NCBI RefSeq assembly: GCF_031769195.1
Contig: NZ_JAVHNP010000002.1
Span: forward strand, 62,001 to 126,000
DNA length: 64,000 nt
Origin: Vreelandella sp031769195
Lineage (GTDB): Bacteria; Pseudomonadota; Gammaproteobacteria; Pseudomonadales; Halomonadaceae
Direction of reading: 5' to 3'
Part shown: positions 51,639-61,299 of the stretch, one piece after another
Layout of the letters: each line of letters starts with the position of its first letter
How positions within the stretch are numbered: position 1 is the first letter of the stretch
Made by a program: the position numbers and the translations under genes
Notes under the pieces: model-generated
Database searches by the model: none
What the model saw: only the letters and a program-made list of their open reading frames with translations
What the model was told of the DNA's origin: nothing

Positions 51639-51641
51639 CCC

Positions 51642-52796
51642 TTACCCGCGCGTCATAATGCGCGCATCCCGCTTGTGGCGCTGCTCTTCAAGCGCCCAAG
51701 CGACGTGCTCACGCACTAGCGCGCTGGGGTAGGCACGACGTGCCCACAGCGCTGCTTCTACTTCTTGGCTCCAGGGAGCGTTGCCCAGTCCAACGGCCAG
51801 GTTGCGCAGCCAGCGCTCATAGCCAATGCGGCGAATAGGGCTGCCTTGCGTTCTTGCTAAAAACTCCTCTTCGCCCCAGCTAAAGAGCTTCAGTAAAGAA
51901 GCGCGATCCAGGTCGTGGCGCGGGTTGAAGTCATCCTCCTGGGTCGTCTTGGTAAAGCGAGTGAACGGGCAGACGAGCTGGCAATCATCACAGCCATATA
52001 CGCGATTGCCCATGGCGCGCCGGTACTCCACGGGAATCGCACCGTGCAGCTCGATGGTGAGGTAGGAGATGCACTTGCGCGAATCGACGACTTTATCTTC
52101 CACAATAGCGCCGGTAGGGCAGGCCGTGCGACAGGCGCTGCAGCTGCCGCAGTGCTCCTGTTCAAACGGTGCATCTACCGGTAGGGGAAGGTCGGTGTAG
52201 AGCTCGCCGAGAAAGAACAGCGAGCCCGCTTTTGGGTTCAGCAGCATGGCATTTTTACCGAACCAACCCAGGCCTGCCTTTTGGGCTAACGCCCGCTCCA
52301 TCACTGGGGCAGAGTCGACAAAGGCGCGGAAGCCAAAGTTGCCTACCTCTTGCTCAATATATTTAGCTAATTGGGCTAAGCGTTTGCGCATTAGCTTATG
52401 ATAATCACGACCCAGCGCATAGCGGGAGACATAGGCGCGGTGGGGTTGGCCAAGCACTTTGGCGCTCTCCACCTCCGCCGGTAGGTAATCCATACGCACG
52501 CTGATCACCCGCTGGGTGCCGGGCTCTAACTCGTCAGGGCGAGTGCGCTTGGTGCCGTGTTTGGCCATAAAGCCCATCTCGCCGTGGTAGCCTTGCGCTA
52601 GCCAGCGGTCAAGATGCGCTTCATGGTCGTTTAAATCAGTGTCAGTAATGCCCACCTGCTGAAACCCCAGCTCGCGCCCCCACTGTTTAATCAGTGTGGC
52701 AAGCTGGTGCAGCTGTTCTGCGGAGAGCTGCTCGTGAGTGGAGTGTCCACGAGACAACGGTTTACGAGACAGTGAAAAAGTCGTGGAACTTGGCAT
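51642..52796 (-). CDS. queG: Epoxyqueuosine reductase
   Basis: A 384-residue cobalamin-dependent iron-sulfur protein. Two 4Fe-4S clusters are indicated by CGSCSACRTACPTGAI and CDDCQLVCPF; the cobalamin-binding region includes YALGRDYHKLMRKRL and FVDSAPVMERALA. It reduces epoxyqueuosine to queuosine in tRNA. The start is uncertain because the first 25 residues are poorly conserved and the ATG has no clear ribosome site. It is divergent from nnr, and in many gammaproteobacteria queG sits beside the nnr-tsaE genes. Confidence 0.94.
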   Translation of the reverse strand: MPSSTTFSLSRKPLSRGHSTHEQLSAEQLHQLATLIKQWGRELGFQQVGITDTDLNDHEAHLDRWLAQGYHGEMGFMAKHGTKRTRPDELEPGTQRVISVRMDYLPAEVESAKVLGQPHRAYVSRYALGRDYHKLMRKRLAQLAKYIEQEVGNFGFRAFVDSAPVMERALAQKAGLGWFGKNAMLLNPKAGSLFFLGELYTDLPLPVDAPFEQEHCGSCSACRTACPTGAIVEDKVVDSRKCISYLTIELHGAIPVEYRRAMGNRVYGCDDCQLVCPFTRFTKTTQEDDFNPRHDLDRASLLKLFSWGEEEFLARTQGSPIRRIGYERWLRNLAVGLGNAPWSQEVEAALWARRAYPSALVREHVAWALEEQRHKRDARIMTRG

Positions 52797-52947
52797 TGTC
52801 AGTCAACGGTGGTGCGTTAAGCGCGCTATGCTAACGCATTAGCCGCTGCCACAACATGCTGCGTGGCGTTATGCTGAAAAACGCTGCGCTCACGCCTCGC
52901 GTTGGTGTCGCTTAGGCGTTGATTTAGCACCTTATTAAGGAGAGACC

Positions 52948-54441
52948 GTGTCTACGTTGAGTACCTCGTCGTTACGCCCCCTGTACAAGGCATCTCAAGT
53001 GCGCGAGTTGGACCGGCGCACCATTGCGGGTGGTATCGAAAGCTTTGCGCTGATGCAGCGCGCTGCCTCCAGCGCTTGGCACAGCTTTCGCTCCCGCTGG
53101 CCTCAGGCGCGCAGTGTCACTGTGCTGTGCGGTGGCGGTAATAACGGTGGCGATGGTCATGTGCTCGCCGCGCTGGCCATGCAATCAGGCCTCAAAGTGC
53201 AGCGCCTTTCTCTCAAGCCGCTTGACGCGCTTTCAGGCGATGTGGCCCGTGCTGCCGAGCTGGCAACGGCGGCAGGGGTAGGTTTTGAAGAGTGGCACCC
53301 GAACACCACGCTTGCTGGCGAGGTGATTGTGGATGCGCTGCTGGGTACCGGGCTCTCCGGTGAGGTGGAGGGCAGTATCAAGCGGGCTGTCTTGGCGATA
53401 AATGCTTCTTTACAGCCGGTGCTGGCGCTGGATATTCCTTCGGGCATTTCAGCCGATACCGGTGCGGTGCTGGGCACGGCGGTAGAAGCCACCTGCACGG
53501 TCACGTTTATAGCCGACAAAATTGGTTTACATACCGGCGATGCGCCGTCGTATACCGGCGATATCGATTTTCGGCCGCTAGGTGTTAAAGCGCAGGCGTT
53601 TTTTGATATTCCGCCGACTGCTTGGCGATTGGATGATTCACTGCTAAGCGAAGCGTTTACCCCGCGCTCGCGTACCAGCCACAAAGGCAGCATGGGGCAT
53701 GTGCTGGTGATGGGCGGTGCGCCAGGCTTTGGCGGTGCAGCGCTGCTGGCTTCTCAGGCGGCTGCGCGCCTTGGGGCCGGTAAAGTAACCTTGGCCACGG
53801 CACATGAGCACATTACGGCAAGCTTAGTGCGCTGCCCAGAGGTCATGGCACGGGCAGTGCGTGGCGGTGCCGATGCGGCAGAGTTGCCTGAGTTAGCGGA
53901 CGTTGTCGTCATCGGGCCAGGGTTAGGGCAGGAGGCCTGGGGCCAAGCAATGCTGCAAAGCGCGCTGCACGCATCGACCCCGCTAGTGGTGGATGCCGAT
54001 GCGCTTAACTTACTGGCGAGCCGCTGGCCTGAGCTGCGCCGAGACGATTGGATTCTTACACCTCATCCAGGTGAGGCGGCAAGGTTGCTAGGATGTTCTG
54101 TTGCCGATGTTCAGGCGGATCGTCCTGCTGCTGCCCGTGCACTGCAGCGCTCCCGTGGCGGTGTCGTGATTTTAAAGGGGGCGGGTAGCCTGGTGGTGGG
54201 ACCGAGCGGGGTAGTGGTTTGCCCGTACGGTAATCCAGGCATGGCCAGCGGCGGTATGGGCGATGTGCTGAGCGGTTTGCTTGGGGCGCTGGTGGCCCAG
54301 CGTGGTCATCTAGAGCAAAGCGCATGGCTGGGCGTCATGCTGCATGCCTTGGCCGGTGATGAGGCCGCGAAAACAGAGGGAGAGCGTGGCCTGTTAGCAA
54401 GCGATCTGGCATCCTATGCACGAGTGTTAATTAACCCGTGA
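52948..54441 (+). CDS. nnr: Bifunctional NAD(P)H-hydrate repair enzyme
   Basis: A 497-residue fusion. Residues about 15-220 are the NAD(P)HX epimerase (YjeF_N), with LCGGGNNGGDGHVLA; residues about 225-490 are the ADP-dependent dehydratase with VLVMGGAPGFGGAALLA, LTPHPGEAARLLG and GNPGMASGGMGDVLSG. It restores hydrated NADH and NADPH. The GTG start is preceded by AAGGAG. Its stop overlaps the region before tsaE, starting a long rightward operon that continues to the hfl genes. Confidence 0.96.
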   Translation: MSTLSTSSLRPLYKASQVRELDRRTIAGGIESFALMQRAASSAWHSFRSRWPQARSVTVLCGGGNNGGDGHVLAALAMQSGLKVQRLSLKPLDALSGDVARAAELATAAGVGFEEWHPNTTLAGEVIVDALLGTGLSGEVEGSIKRAVLAINASLQPVLALDIPSGISADTGAVLGTAVEATCTVTFIADKIGLHTGDAPSYTGDIDFRPLGVKAQAFFDIPPTAWRLDDSLLSEAFTPRSRTSHKGSMGHVLVMGGAPGFGGAALLASQAAARLGAGKVTLATAHEHITASLVRCPEVMARAVRGGADAAELPELADVVVIGPGLGQEAWGQAMLQSALHASTPLVVDADALNLLASRWPELRRDDWILTPHPGEAARLLGCSVADVQADRPAAARALQRSRGGVVILKGAGSLVVGPSGVVVCPYGNPGMASGGMGDVLSGLLGALVAQRGHLEQSAWLGVMLHALAGDEAAKTEGERGLLASDLASYARVLINP

Positions 54442-54452
54442 AGGCGGCCAAC

Positions 54453-54950
54453 ATGCAGGTGCAACTGAACGACGAAGTGGCCCACGTTGCTTTTGGTGAA
54501 GCGCTGGGCCAAGCGCTACAAGGCCACGGGCGTGTTTATTTAGAAGGCGATTTGGGGGCGGGCAAAACGACCCTAACGCGCGGTATTTTACGTGCCTACG
54601 GTTATCAAGGTGCGGTAAAGAGCCCGACTTACACGCTGGTAGAGCCGTATGAGTTTGGCGAACAGCGCATTTATCACCTGGATCTTTATCGCCTAGCAGA
54701 TCCAGAAGAGCTGGAGTTTATTGGCGGGCGTGATGTGTTGGCGGACGATGCGCTCTGCCTCATTGAGTGGCCAAGCAGGGGAGAGGGCTGGTTGCCCGCC
54801 CCGGACCTACGTATTCACCTCAATGTAGCCGAGCAGGGGCGCACGGCTCGGTTGACCGTGGGAAGCCCGCTGGGTCAGCGTGTGGTAGAGCAATTAGAAC
54901 GTCAGTGTATCGATAACCAACGGGAGTGTGGTGTGATTCAATGGATATGA
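54453..54950 (+). CDS. tsaE: tRNA threonylcarbamoyladenosine biosynthesis ATPase TsaE
   Basis: A 165-residue P-loop protein with Walker A GDLGAGKTTLTR, SPTYTLVEPYEFG and HLDLYRLADPEELEFIG. TsaE supports threonylcarbamoyl transfer to A37 of tRNA with TsaB, TsaC and TsaD. ATG 54453 with AAGGCGG upstream is preferred over GTG 54438, which overlaps the nnr stop. Its end overlaps the amiB start by ten bases. Confidence 0.94.
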   Translation: MQVQLNDEVAHVAFGEALGQALQGHGRVYLEGDLGAGKTTLTRGILRAYGYQGAVKSPTYTLVEPYEFGEQRIYHLDLYRLADPEELEFIGGRDVLADDALCLIEWPSRGEGWLPAPDLRIHLNVAEQGRTARLTVGSPLGQRVVEQLERQCIDNQRECGVIQWI

Positions 54951-56419
54951 AAAGCCCACTGATCCGTTTGATGGGTCGGGTAGTGACCGGCTGTGCGGTG
55001 TTGCTGGCAAGTACCTCAACGCTTCAGGCTGCCGCTGTGGAAAGCATGCGGCTGTGGGCTGCGCCTGACCATGCCCGTTTGGTATTTGATCTGACAGGAG
55101 CGGCAGAAGCGAGCGTCTTTTCATTAGAAAATCCGGCGCGGCTGGTGATCGACCTTGATGAGAGTGAACTCAATACTGATGTGTCGACGCTGCCCCTCGA
55201 CGGGAGTGCTATTTCTGCGGTGCGCACCGGTGTTCGTGATGGGGGTGGCTTGCGTGTGGTGCTGGAGCTAAATCGCGACATTGAGCCGCGTCATTTTACG
55301 CTTCCGCCCAATGACCAGTATGGCCATCGTTTAGTGGTGGACTTGGAGTACCCCGGTGAGAGCGCCGTAGAGAATCCCATCGACCCGATTGAGGCGATGA
55401 TTCGCGACCAAGAAATGCTGGCGCAACGTTCGGCGCAAGCGCAACTGCCTGGCGTGGAGGCGGCTGCCCCAACGCCCACGCCTGAACAGCCGCCGGTCGA
55501 AGTACAGCCCGCCCAGCCGCATCCCCAGCGAGATATCATCATTGCGATTGATGCCGGCCACGGTGGTGAAGACCCTGGCGCCATTGGCCCTGCCGGTACC
55601 CGTGAAAAAGATGTTGTGCTAGAGATTGCCCGGCGACTTGCCTCAGACGTGAATCGCACCCAGGGCTTCAAGGCCGTCTTAATCCGCGATGGCGACTACT
55701 ATTTAGGGCTACGCCAACGTACCCAGCTGGCGCGTGAGCAAAAAGCCGACTTCTTTGTGTCGGTGCATGCCGATGCGTTTACCAGCCCAAGACCCCAGGG
55801 TAGCTCGGTTTACGCGCTCTCCCAGCGGGGCGCCACGTCAGAAACGGCTCAGTGGCTGGCAGATAGCGAAAACCGTTCAGATTTGATTGGTGGGGTCGAC
55901 GGCAGTTTGTCGCTACGGGATAAAGATCAAGTGCTGCGCGGCGTATTGCTGGATCTTACGATGACCGCAACGCTCAACGATTCGCTGTCCATTGGTGGGC
56001 AGGTACTTGAGCAGTTGGGGCGTGTGAACCGTTTGCATAAGTCACGGGTAGAGCAGGCGGGCTTTATGGTGTTGAAATCACCCGATATTCCGTCGCTTCT
56101 CATTGAAGTAGGCTTTATTTCAAACCCCGATGAGGAGCGTCGCCTGCGCGACCCCGTGCACCAGCAGGGGCTTTCAACGGCCATTTTCAGCGGGCTGCGC
56201 GACCACTTTCAGCGTAACCCGCCCCCAGCTAGCCTGCTTGCTTGGCAGCGCGATAATCAGCGCCGCCCCACGGGTAACGAGTACCGCATTCAGTCGGGGG
56301 ATACGCTGTCAGCGATTGCGATTCGTCACGGCGTGCCGGTCAATCAGTTGAAGCAAGCTAACGACCTGAATGGGGATGTTATTCGTGTTGGACAGGTGCT
56401 GCGTATCCCCAGCTCTTAA
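54941..56419 (+). CDS. amiB: N-acetylmuramoyl-L-alanine amidase with AMIN and LysM domains
   Basis: A 492-residue secreted amidase. A signal peptide (about 1-33, ending LQAAA) leads to an AMIN domain (about 38-140) that binds peptidoglycan or the septal ring, a Pro-rich linker, the Amidase_3 domain with zinc ligands in IDAGHGGEDPG and SVHADAF and the catalytic Glu in LLIEVGFISN, and a C-terminal LysM (about 445-490). It cleaves the stem peptide from MurNAc to split daughter cells and is usually activated by EnvC/NlpD. The start lies within tsaE; ATG 54947 is an alternative. Confidence 0.94.
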   Translation: MDMKSPLIRLMGRVVTGCAVLLASTSTLQAAAVESMRLWAAPDHARLVFDLTGAAEASVFSLENPARLVIDLDESELNTDVSTLPLDGSAISAVRTGVRDGGGLRVVLELNRDIEPRHFTLPPNDQYGHRLVVDLEYPGESAVENPIDPIEAMIRDQEMLAQRSAQAQLPGVEAAAPTPTPEQPPVEVQPAQPHPQRDIIIAIDAGHGGEDPGAIGPAGTREKDVVLEIARRLASDVNRTQGFKAVLIRDGDYYLGLRQRTQLAREQKADFFVSVHADAFTSPRPQGSSVYALSQRGATSETAQWLADSENRSDLIGGVDGSLSLRDKDQVLRGVLLDLTMTATLNDSLSIGGQVLEQLGRVNRLHKSRVEQAGFMVLKSPDIPSLLIEVGFISNPDEERRLRDPVHQQGLSTAIFSGLRDHFQRNPPPASLLAWQRDNQRRPTGNEYRIQSGDTLSAIAIRHGVPVNQLKQANDLNGDVIRVGQVLRIPSS

Positions 56420-56492
56420 GCCGCTGTTACCATGGCTGTGTTAGCGCGAGTGGTTAAAAATTCGTTTTGATGATTCGTTTTTGAGGTGTTGG

Positions 56493-58439
56493 TTGACTGA
56501 ATTAAACTCGCTGTCTGGCCGTATTCATGTGCTCGACCCCCGCTTAGCGAACCAAATCGCGGCGGGCGAGGTAGTGGAGCGCCCCTCCTCAGTCACAAAA
56601 GAGCTGATTGAGAACGCCATTGATGCGGGCAGTCAGCGTATTGAGGTCGAGATTGAGCAGGGCGGCGCGCGGCTGATTAAAGTGCGCGATGATGGCATTG
56701 GTATTGGTGAGCAGGATTTGCCGCTGGCGTTGGCCCGCCATGCCACTAGCAAAATTAATAGCCTTGAAGACCTAGAGGGCGTCAGCTCGCTGGGCTTTCG
56801 AGGTGAGGCATTGGCCTCTATTAGTTCGGTCTCGCGTTTAGAGCTGGTCTCTAATGCCGATGAAGACCCTCGCCAGGGGTGGCGGGTAGTGGCCGAAGGC
56901 CGTGGTATGGAGGCAAGGGTAACTCCCGCCCCGCACCCCCGGGGCACCAGCGTGTCCGTGCGCGATCTGTTTTTCAATACGCCTGCGCGGCGCAAATTCT
57001 TGCGCACCGAAAAGACCGAATTTGCCCATGTGGAAGAGGCGTTTCGACGCCAGGCGCTATCGCGTTACGACATTGCCTGGGTGCTGCGCCACAACCAAAA
57101 AGTGGTGCACCAGCTGCCGCCGGGCACTACCCCCGCTGCCCGCGAACGCCGTATTGCCTCTTTGCTGGGTAAGAACTTTATTGAGCACGCCCGTTATATT
57201 GAACGTGAAGCGGGTGGGCTTCGGTTAAGTGGCTGGGTGGGTCTGCCGACCCACTCCCGCTCCCAGGCAGACCAGCAGTACTTCTTCGTGAATGGCCGGG
57301 TCGTACGTGACCGATTGGTGGCACATGCCGTGCGTCAGGCCTATCGAGATGTGCTGTATAACGGGCGTCATCCGGTCTTTGTGCTCTATCTTGAGCTGGA
57401 CCCGGATGTGGTGGATGTAAACGTCCACCCGACCAAGCATGAAGTACGCTTTCGCGATGGCCGGATGGTTCACGATTTTCTCTACTCTAGCTTGCACCAC
57501 TGTTTGGCGGCTTCGAAGCCTTCTGAAGAGGAGTCGGCGTCGCCGGACGACCATCCCGCGACGGTTGATGCTAAAGCGCCAAAGTCTTTAGAACCAAAGT
57601 CTTTAGAGCCACAGACCGAAGAGCCGCCCGCGCCGCGCTGGCAGCAGCAGGGCATGCCGCTGTCGGAAGGCCCGGATCGGCACCCCGGTGCTGAGCGTGT
57701 GCGGCGCTTTATGCAAGGCTATCAGGCGCTCCATCCTGATCATGAAGAAACGCTGTTAACACCTCAGCCAAGCCCGCCCGGCCCACGCCCCACGGTTGCC
57801 AACGAAGTGCGCGAAGCGCCGCTGGCCATGCCTGCCCATGATGCCACCGCGGCTCCGCCGCTTGGCTTTGCGCTAGGCCAGCTACATGGCGTCTATATTT
57901 TGGCGCAAAACGCCCAAGGGTTGGTGCTGGTGGATATGCACGCCGCCCACGAGCGGATTGTGTATGAGCGCATGAAAAACCAGCTTGCTGCGGCCAAAGG
58001 GATTGATACACAGCCGCTGCTAGTGCCCGTTTCGCTAGCGGCAAGTGGTGCTGAAGTGGCCACTGCCGAGAGCGAGCGCGACGCTATTGCTCAGTTGGGG
58101 GTTGAGCTGGACGTGGCTGGTCCTGAGACGCTGCTTGTACGGCAATTGCCAGCGCTGCTGGCGCAGGCGGACCCTGAGGCGTTAGTGCGTGAAATGCTGG
58201 AAGAACTGGCGCGTTTTGGCCGTACGCACCAAGTAGAGGCGCGAATTCATGAGCTGCTGTCTACCATGGCATGTCATGGCAGTGTGCGTGCTAATCGGCG
58301 TTTAACCCTCGATGAAATGAACGCGCTGCTGCGTGATATGGAACGCACCGAGCGCAGCGATCAGTGCAACCATGGCCGACCCACCTGGACGCAAATGAGC
58401 ATGAAAGCCCTCGATCGCCTGTTTTTGCGCGGCCAGTGA
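56493..58439 (+). CDS. mutL: DNA mismatch repair protein MutL
   Basis: A 648-residue GHKL ATPase. The N-terminal motifs are KELIENAIDAG, DDGIGI and GFRGEALASISS. A Pro/Glu-rich linker (about 345-460) leads to a C-terminal domain with DMHAAHERIVYE, matching the DxHA(x)2E(x)4E endonuclease motif, plus MACHGSVRAN and CNHGRP. E. coli MutL lacks this motif and relies on MutH; here MutL probably nicks DNA itself. The TTG at 56493 with TGAGGTG upstream is chosen; an earlier in-frame TTG at 56481 overlaps the ribosome site. Confidence 0.95.
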   Translation: MTELNSLSGRIHVLDPRLANQIAAGEVVERPSSVTKELIENAIDAGSQRIEVEIEQGGARLIKVRDDGIGIGEQDLPLALARHATSKINSLEDLEGVSSLGFRGEALASISSVSRLELVSNADEDPRQGWRVVAEGRGMEARVTPAPHPRGTSVSVRDLFFNTPARRKFLRTEKTEFAHVEEAFRRQALSRYDIAWVLRHNQKVVHQLPPGTTPAARERRIASLLGKNFIEHARYIEREAGGLRLSGWVGLPTHSRSQADQQYFFVNGRVVRDRLVAHAVRQAYRDVLYNGRHPVFVLYLELDPDVVDVNVHPTKHEVRFRDGRMVHDFLYSSLHHCLAASKPSEEESASPDDHPATVDAKAPKSLEPKSLEPQTEEPPAPRWQQQGMPLSEGPDRHPGAERVRRFMQGYQALHPDHEETLLTPQPSPPGPRPTVANEVREAPLAMPAHDATAAPPLGFALGQLHGVYILAQNAQGLVLVDMHAAHERIVYERMKNQLAAAKGIDTQPLLVPVSLAASGAEVATAESERDAIAQLGVELDVAGPETLLVRQLPALLAQADPEALVREMLEELARFGRTHQVEARIHELLSTMACHGSVRANRRLTLDEMNALLRDMERTERSDQCNHGRPTWTQMSMKALDRLFLRGQ

Positions 58440-58478
58440 ACGTATTGATGAAGATAACCAATGGAGTGCGGTAAGCAG

Positions 58479-59417
58479 ATGGCTGATACACGCCCCTGGG
58501 CGATATTTTTGATGGGGCCTACCGCCGCCGGGAAGACCGATGCGGCAATAGCGCTACATGAGCGGCTTGGCCATGAACTCATTAGCGTTGATTCCGCCAT
58601 GGTGTATCGTGGCATGAATATTGGCAGTGCCAAGCCCAGCGCAGAAGAGTTGGCCCGTGCCCCTCACCGGCTGATTGATATTCGCGACCCCGCCGACCCG
58701 TATTCAGCGGCCGATTTTCGTGAAGATGCGCTGCAAGAGATGCGGCAAATTAGCGCGGCAGGTAGCGTACCGCTGCTGGTGGGCGGAACGATGCTTTACT
58801 TCAAACGCTTGGTTGAAGGCGTCGCGAATTTGCCTGCTGCCGACGCCGCTATTCGCGAGCGGCTTGAAACGCAGCGCCAGGAGGAAGGGTTGGCGGGCTT
58901 GCATCGCACTCTCGCAGAGGTAGATGCGGTATCGGCGGCGCGTATTCATCCCAACGATCCGCAGCGGTTAATGCGCGCTTTAGAAGTGTATTACGCCAGC
59001 GGTCGGCCAATGAGCGAATTATGGGCTGAACAGCAGCCTGAAACCTTTCCGTGGCGGGTGTTGTCAGTAGCCATAGCGCCGAATGATCGCGCGTTGCTTC
59101 ACCAGCGTATCGCCCAGCGTTTTGAAACAATGTTAGCTGAGGGCTTGATAGACGAGGTGGCCGCCCTCAGAAAGCGTTATGATGTCCATCTTGGCCTACC
59201 ATCGATGAAGAGCGTTGGTTACCGTCAAGTATGGGAGTATTTAGACGGCGCTTACGATCAAAGCGAGCTGGTGTCACGAGGGGTGATTGCCACTCGTCAG
59301 CTTGCCAAGCGTCAGCTCACTTGGCTGCGCAGTTGGCCATCGCTGAATTGGATAGACGCGCAGCAGCCAGACGCATTGGATAAGCTTCTGAAATTCGTGC
59401 GTGACAGCGGTGCTTAG
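58479..59417 (+). CDS. miaA: tRNA dimethylallyltransferase
   Basis: A 312-residue MiaA (E. coli 316). The P-loop is MGPTAAGKTDAA, followed by ISVDSAMVYRGMNIGSAKP, RLIDIRDP and LPSMKSVGYRQVWEYL. It adds dimethylallyl to A37 of tRNAs reading UNN codons. ATG 58479 gives the family N-terminus; ATG 58461 is an alternative in the same frame. It continues the mutL operon, preceding hfq, the classic gammaproteobacterial order. Confidence 0.97.
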   Translation: MADTRPWAIFLMGPTAAGKTDAAIALHERLGHELISVDSAMVYRGMNIGSAKPSAEELARAPHRLIDIRDPADPYSAADFREDALQEMRQISAAGSVPLLVGGTMLYFKRLVEGVANLPAADAAIRERLETQRQEEGLAGLHRTLAEVDAVSAARIHPNDPQRLMRALEVYYASGRPMSELWAEQQPETFPWRVLSVAIAPNDRALLHQRIAQRFETMLAEGLIDEVAALRKRYDVHLGLPSMKSVGYRQVWEYLDGAYDQSELVSRGVIATRQLAKRQLTWLRSWPSLNWIDAQQPDALDKLLKFVRDSGA

Positions 59418-59568
59418 CGTAAGATAGTGATTTCGTAAGCAAGAGTTTTCGAGTGGCCGGCGAGCGCTTTAGACACACCGGGCCTTTCGGGCAACAAGAT
59501 TGCGGCGTAGCACCAGTAGGGCACGCCATTTGATAACCAACCCCAACGACAGTTTTAGGGAGAGCAAC

Positions 59569-59817
59569 ATGTCCAAAGGGCAGTCCCTTCAAGACCCGTA
59601 CCTGAACATCTTGCGCAAGGAGCGCATTCCGGTCTCTATTTTCCTGGTAAACGGCATTAAGCTGCAGGGCCAGATTGAATCGTTTGACCAGTTTGTCATC
59701 TTGTTGCGCAATACCGTCAGTCAGATGGTTTATAAACACGCTATTTCCACGGTGGTGCCTTCGCGCAATGTGCGTCTGCCGGCACAAGATCCTTCAGCAC
59801 CTGATGCTGAAATCTAA
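59569..59817 (+). CDS. hfq: RNA chaperone Hfq
   Basis: An 82-residue Sm-like protein. The conserved core is SLQDPYLNILRKERIPVSIF, GQIESFDQFVILL and the Sm2 motif YKHAIS. It forms hexamers pairing small RNAs with mRNAs. The short acidic C-terminal tail (about 66-82) is smaller than in E. coli Hfq (102). ATG 59569 with GGGAGAG upstream is used; the open frame to 59500 is not Hfq-like. The 151-base gap after miaA probably holds an extra promoter. Confidence 0.98.
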   Translation: MSKGQSLQDPYLNILRKERIPVSIFLVNGIKLQGQIESFDQFVILLRNTVSQMVYKHAISTVVPSRNVRLPAQDPSAPDAEI

Positions 59818-59853
59818 CATCGCTGGATAGCAAGAGAGTCCACGAGGTATTGA

Positions 59854-61164
59854 TTGTTTTTTGAACGCCCAGACGCCGGTGAAACGGCAGTACTTGTTCA
59901 CGTAGATTTTTATGATGAACAGGCACGTGAAGACCCGGGTGAGTTCTTGGAGCTCGTGCGCTCTGCTGGCGCAGAGCCCGCGACATTGCTCACAGCTAGC
60001 CGACAGCGGCCTGACTCTCGTACGTTTATCGGGTCAGGTAAGTTGGAAGAGCTGCGGGCAATGCTCGCAGCTCACCAAGCAGAACTGGTCATCTTCAACC
60101 ACAGTTTAAGTCCCTCTCAGCAGCGCAATCTTGAGCAAGAGCTCAAGTGTCGTGTATTGGATCGCACCGGTCTTATACTTGATATCTTTGCGCAGCGGGC
60201 ACGAACCCATGAAGGTAAGCTGCAGGTAGAGCTTGCCCAGCTTGAGTATATGTCCACTCGCCTAATTCGCGGTTGGACGCACCTTGAGCGTCAAAAAGGC
60301 GGCATAGGCCTGCGCGGTCCTGGCGAAACACAGCTTGAGACTGATAGGCGTCTATTGCGTGCTCGAATTAAGTCCATACATAAGCGGCTGGATAAAGTTC
60401 GCAGCCAGCGCGAGCAGAATCGCCGCGCCCGTGCGCGGGCAGAAATCCACAGCGTTTCGCTGGTTGGGTATACCAATGCGGGTAAATCGACGCTGTTTAA
60501 CGCGTTAACCAGCGCAGATGTTTATGCGGCGGACCAGCTATTTGCTACTCTAGACCCCACGCTTCGCCGACTTGAAATCGAAGATGTTGGCCCCGTCGTG
60601 ATGGCAGACACCGTTGGCTTTATTCGCCATTTGCCTCATAAGCTGGTGGAGGCCTTTCAGGCCACGCTGCAAGAAGCGGCAGAGGCAACGCTATTGGTAC
60701 ACGTTATCGATGCTGCCGACCCAGATCGTGAGCTTAACGTCGAGCAAGTGGATAATGTGCTGAAAGAAATCGGTGCAGATAACGTTCCGGTTCTGAAAGT
60801 TATGAACAAAATCGACAAGCTCGATAGCGCCCCACGTATAGAGCGTGACGGGCACGGCGTGCCTGAAGTGGTATGGTTATCTGCCCAGCAGGGTAACGGT
60901 TTAGAGTTGCTGCATGAGGCGCTGACTGAGCGTCTAGCCAATGATGTGATTGGCTTTTCGCTGACCTTGTCGCCAGAGCAGGGGAAGTTGCGTGCGGGTC
61001 TGCATGAATTAAATGCTGTACGCGAAGAGAATTTTGACGAGCAAGGGCGCTCCGTATTGGATGTGCGTTTGCCCAGGCGCGATTTTAACCAGCTGATGGC
61101 TCAGCTAGGTGAGCGTGCCAATACCTATTTACCAGAAGCATTACGCGAATCTGACGAATGGTAG
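59854..61164 (+). CDS. hflX: Ribosome-associated GTPase HflX
   Basis: A 436-residue GTPase. The N-terminal nucleotide-binding domain includes FIGSGKLEELRAML and IDLxxQRARTHEGKLQVELAQ-like residues; the helical linker carries GGIGLRGPGETQLETDRR; the G domain has GYTNAGKS, DTVGFIRHLP and NKID. HflX splits or rescues stalled 70S ribosomes. TTG 59854 with GAGG ten bases upstream is the start. It is the third gene of the hfq-hflX-hflKC segment. Confidence 0.95.
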   Translation: MFFERPDAGETAVLVHVDFYDEQAREDPGEFLELVRSAGAEPATLLTASRQRPDSRTFIGSGKLEELRAMLAAHQAELVIFNHSLSPSQQRNLEQELKCRVLDRTGLILDIFAQRARTHEGKLQVELAQLEYMSTRLIRGWTHLERQKGGIGLRGPGETQLETDRRLLRARIKSIHKRLDKVRSQREQNRRARARAEIHSVSLVGYTNAGKSTLFNALTSADVYAADQLFATLDPTLRRLEIEDVGPVVMADTVGFIRHLPHKLVEAFQATLQEAAEATLLVHVIDAADPDRELNVEQVDNVLKEIGADNVPVLKVMNKIDKLDSAPRIERDGHGVPEVVWLSAQQGNGLELLHEALTERLANDVIGFSLTLSPEQGKLRAGLHELNAVREENFDEQGRSVLDVRLPRRDFNQLMAQLGERANTYLPEALRESDEW

Positions 61165-61299
61165 CCCATCAAGTACCAGCGCCATAGCCTCAGGCTGTAG
61201 CAGTATGGTACAAGATTGATATAGCAATAATATCAAAAGCACCCGGCCTTGCATTAGTACAAGGCAAAGTGCAGGTGAACACCTTAGTGGAGACGAAGT

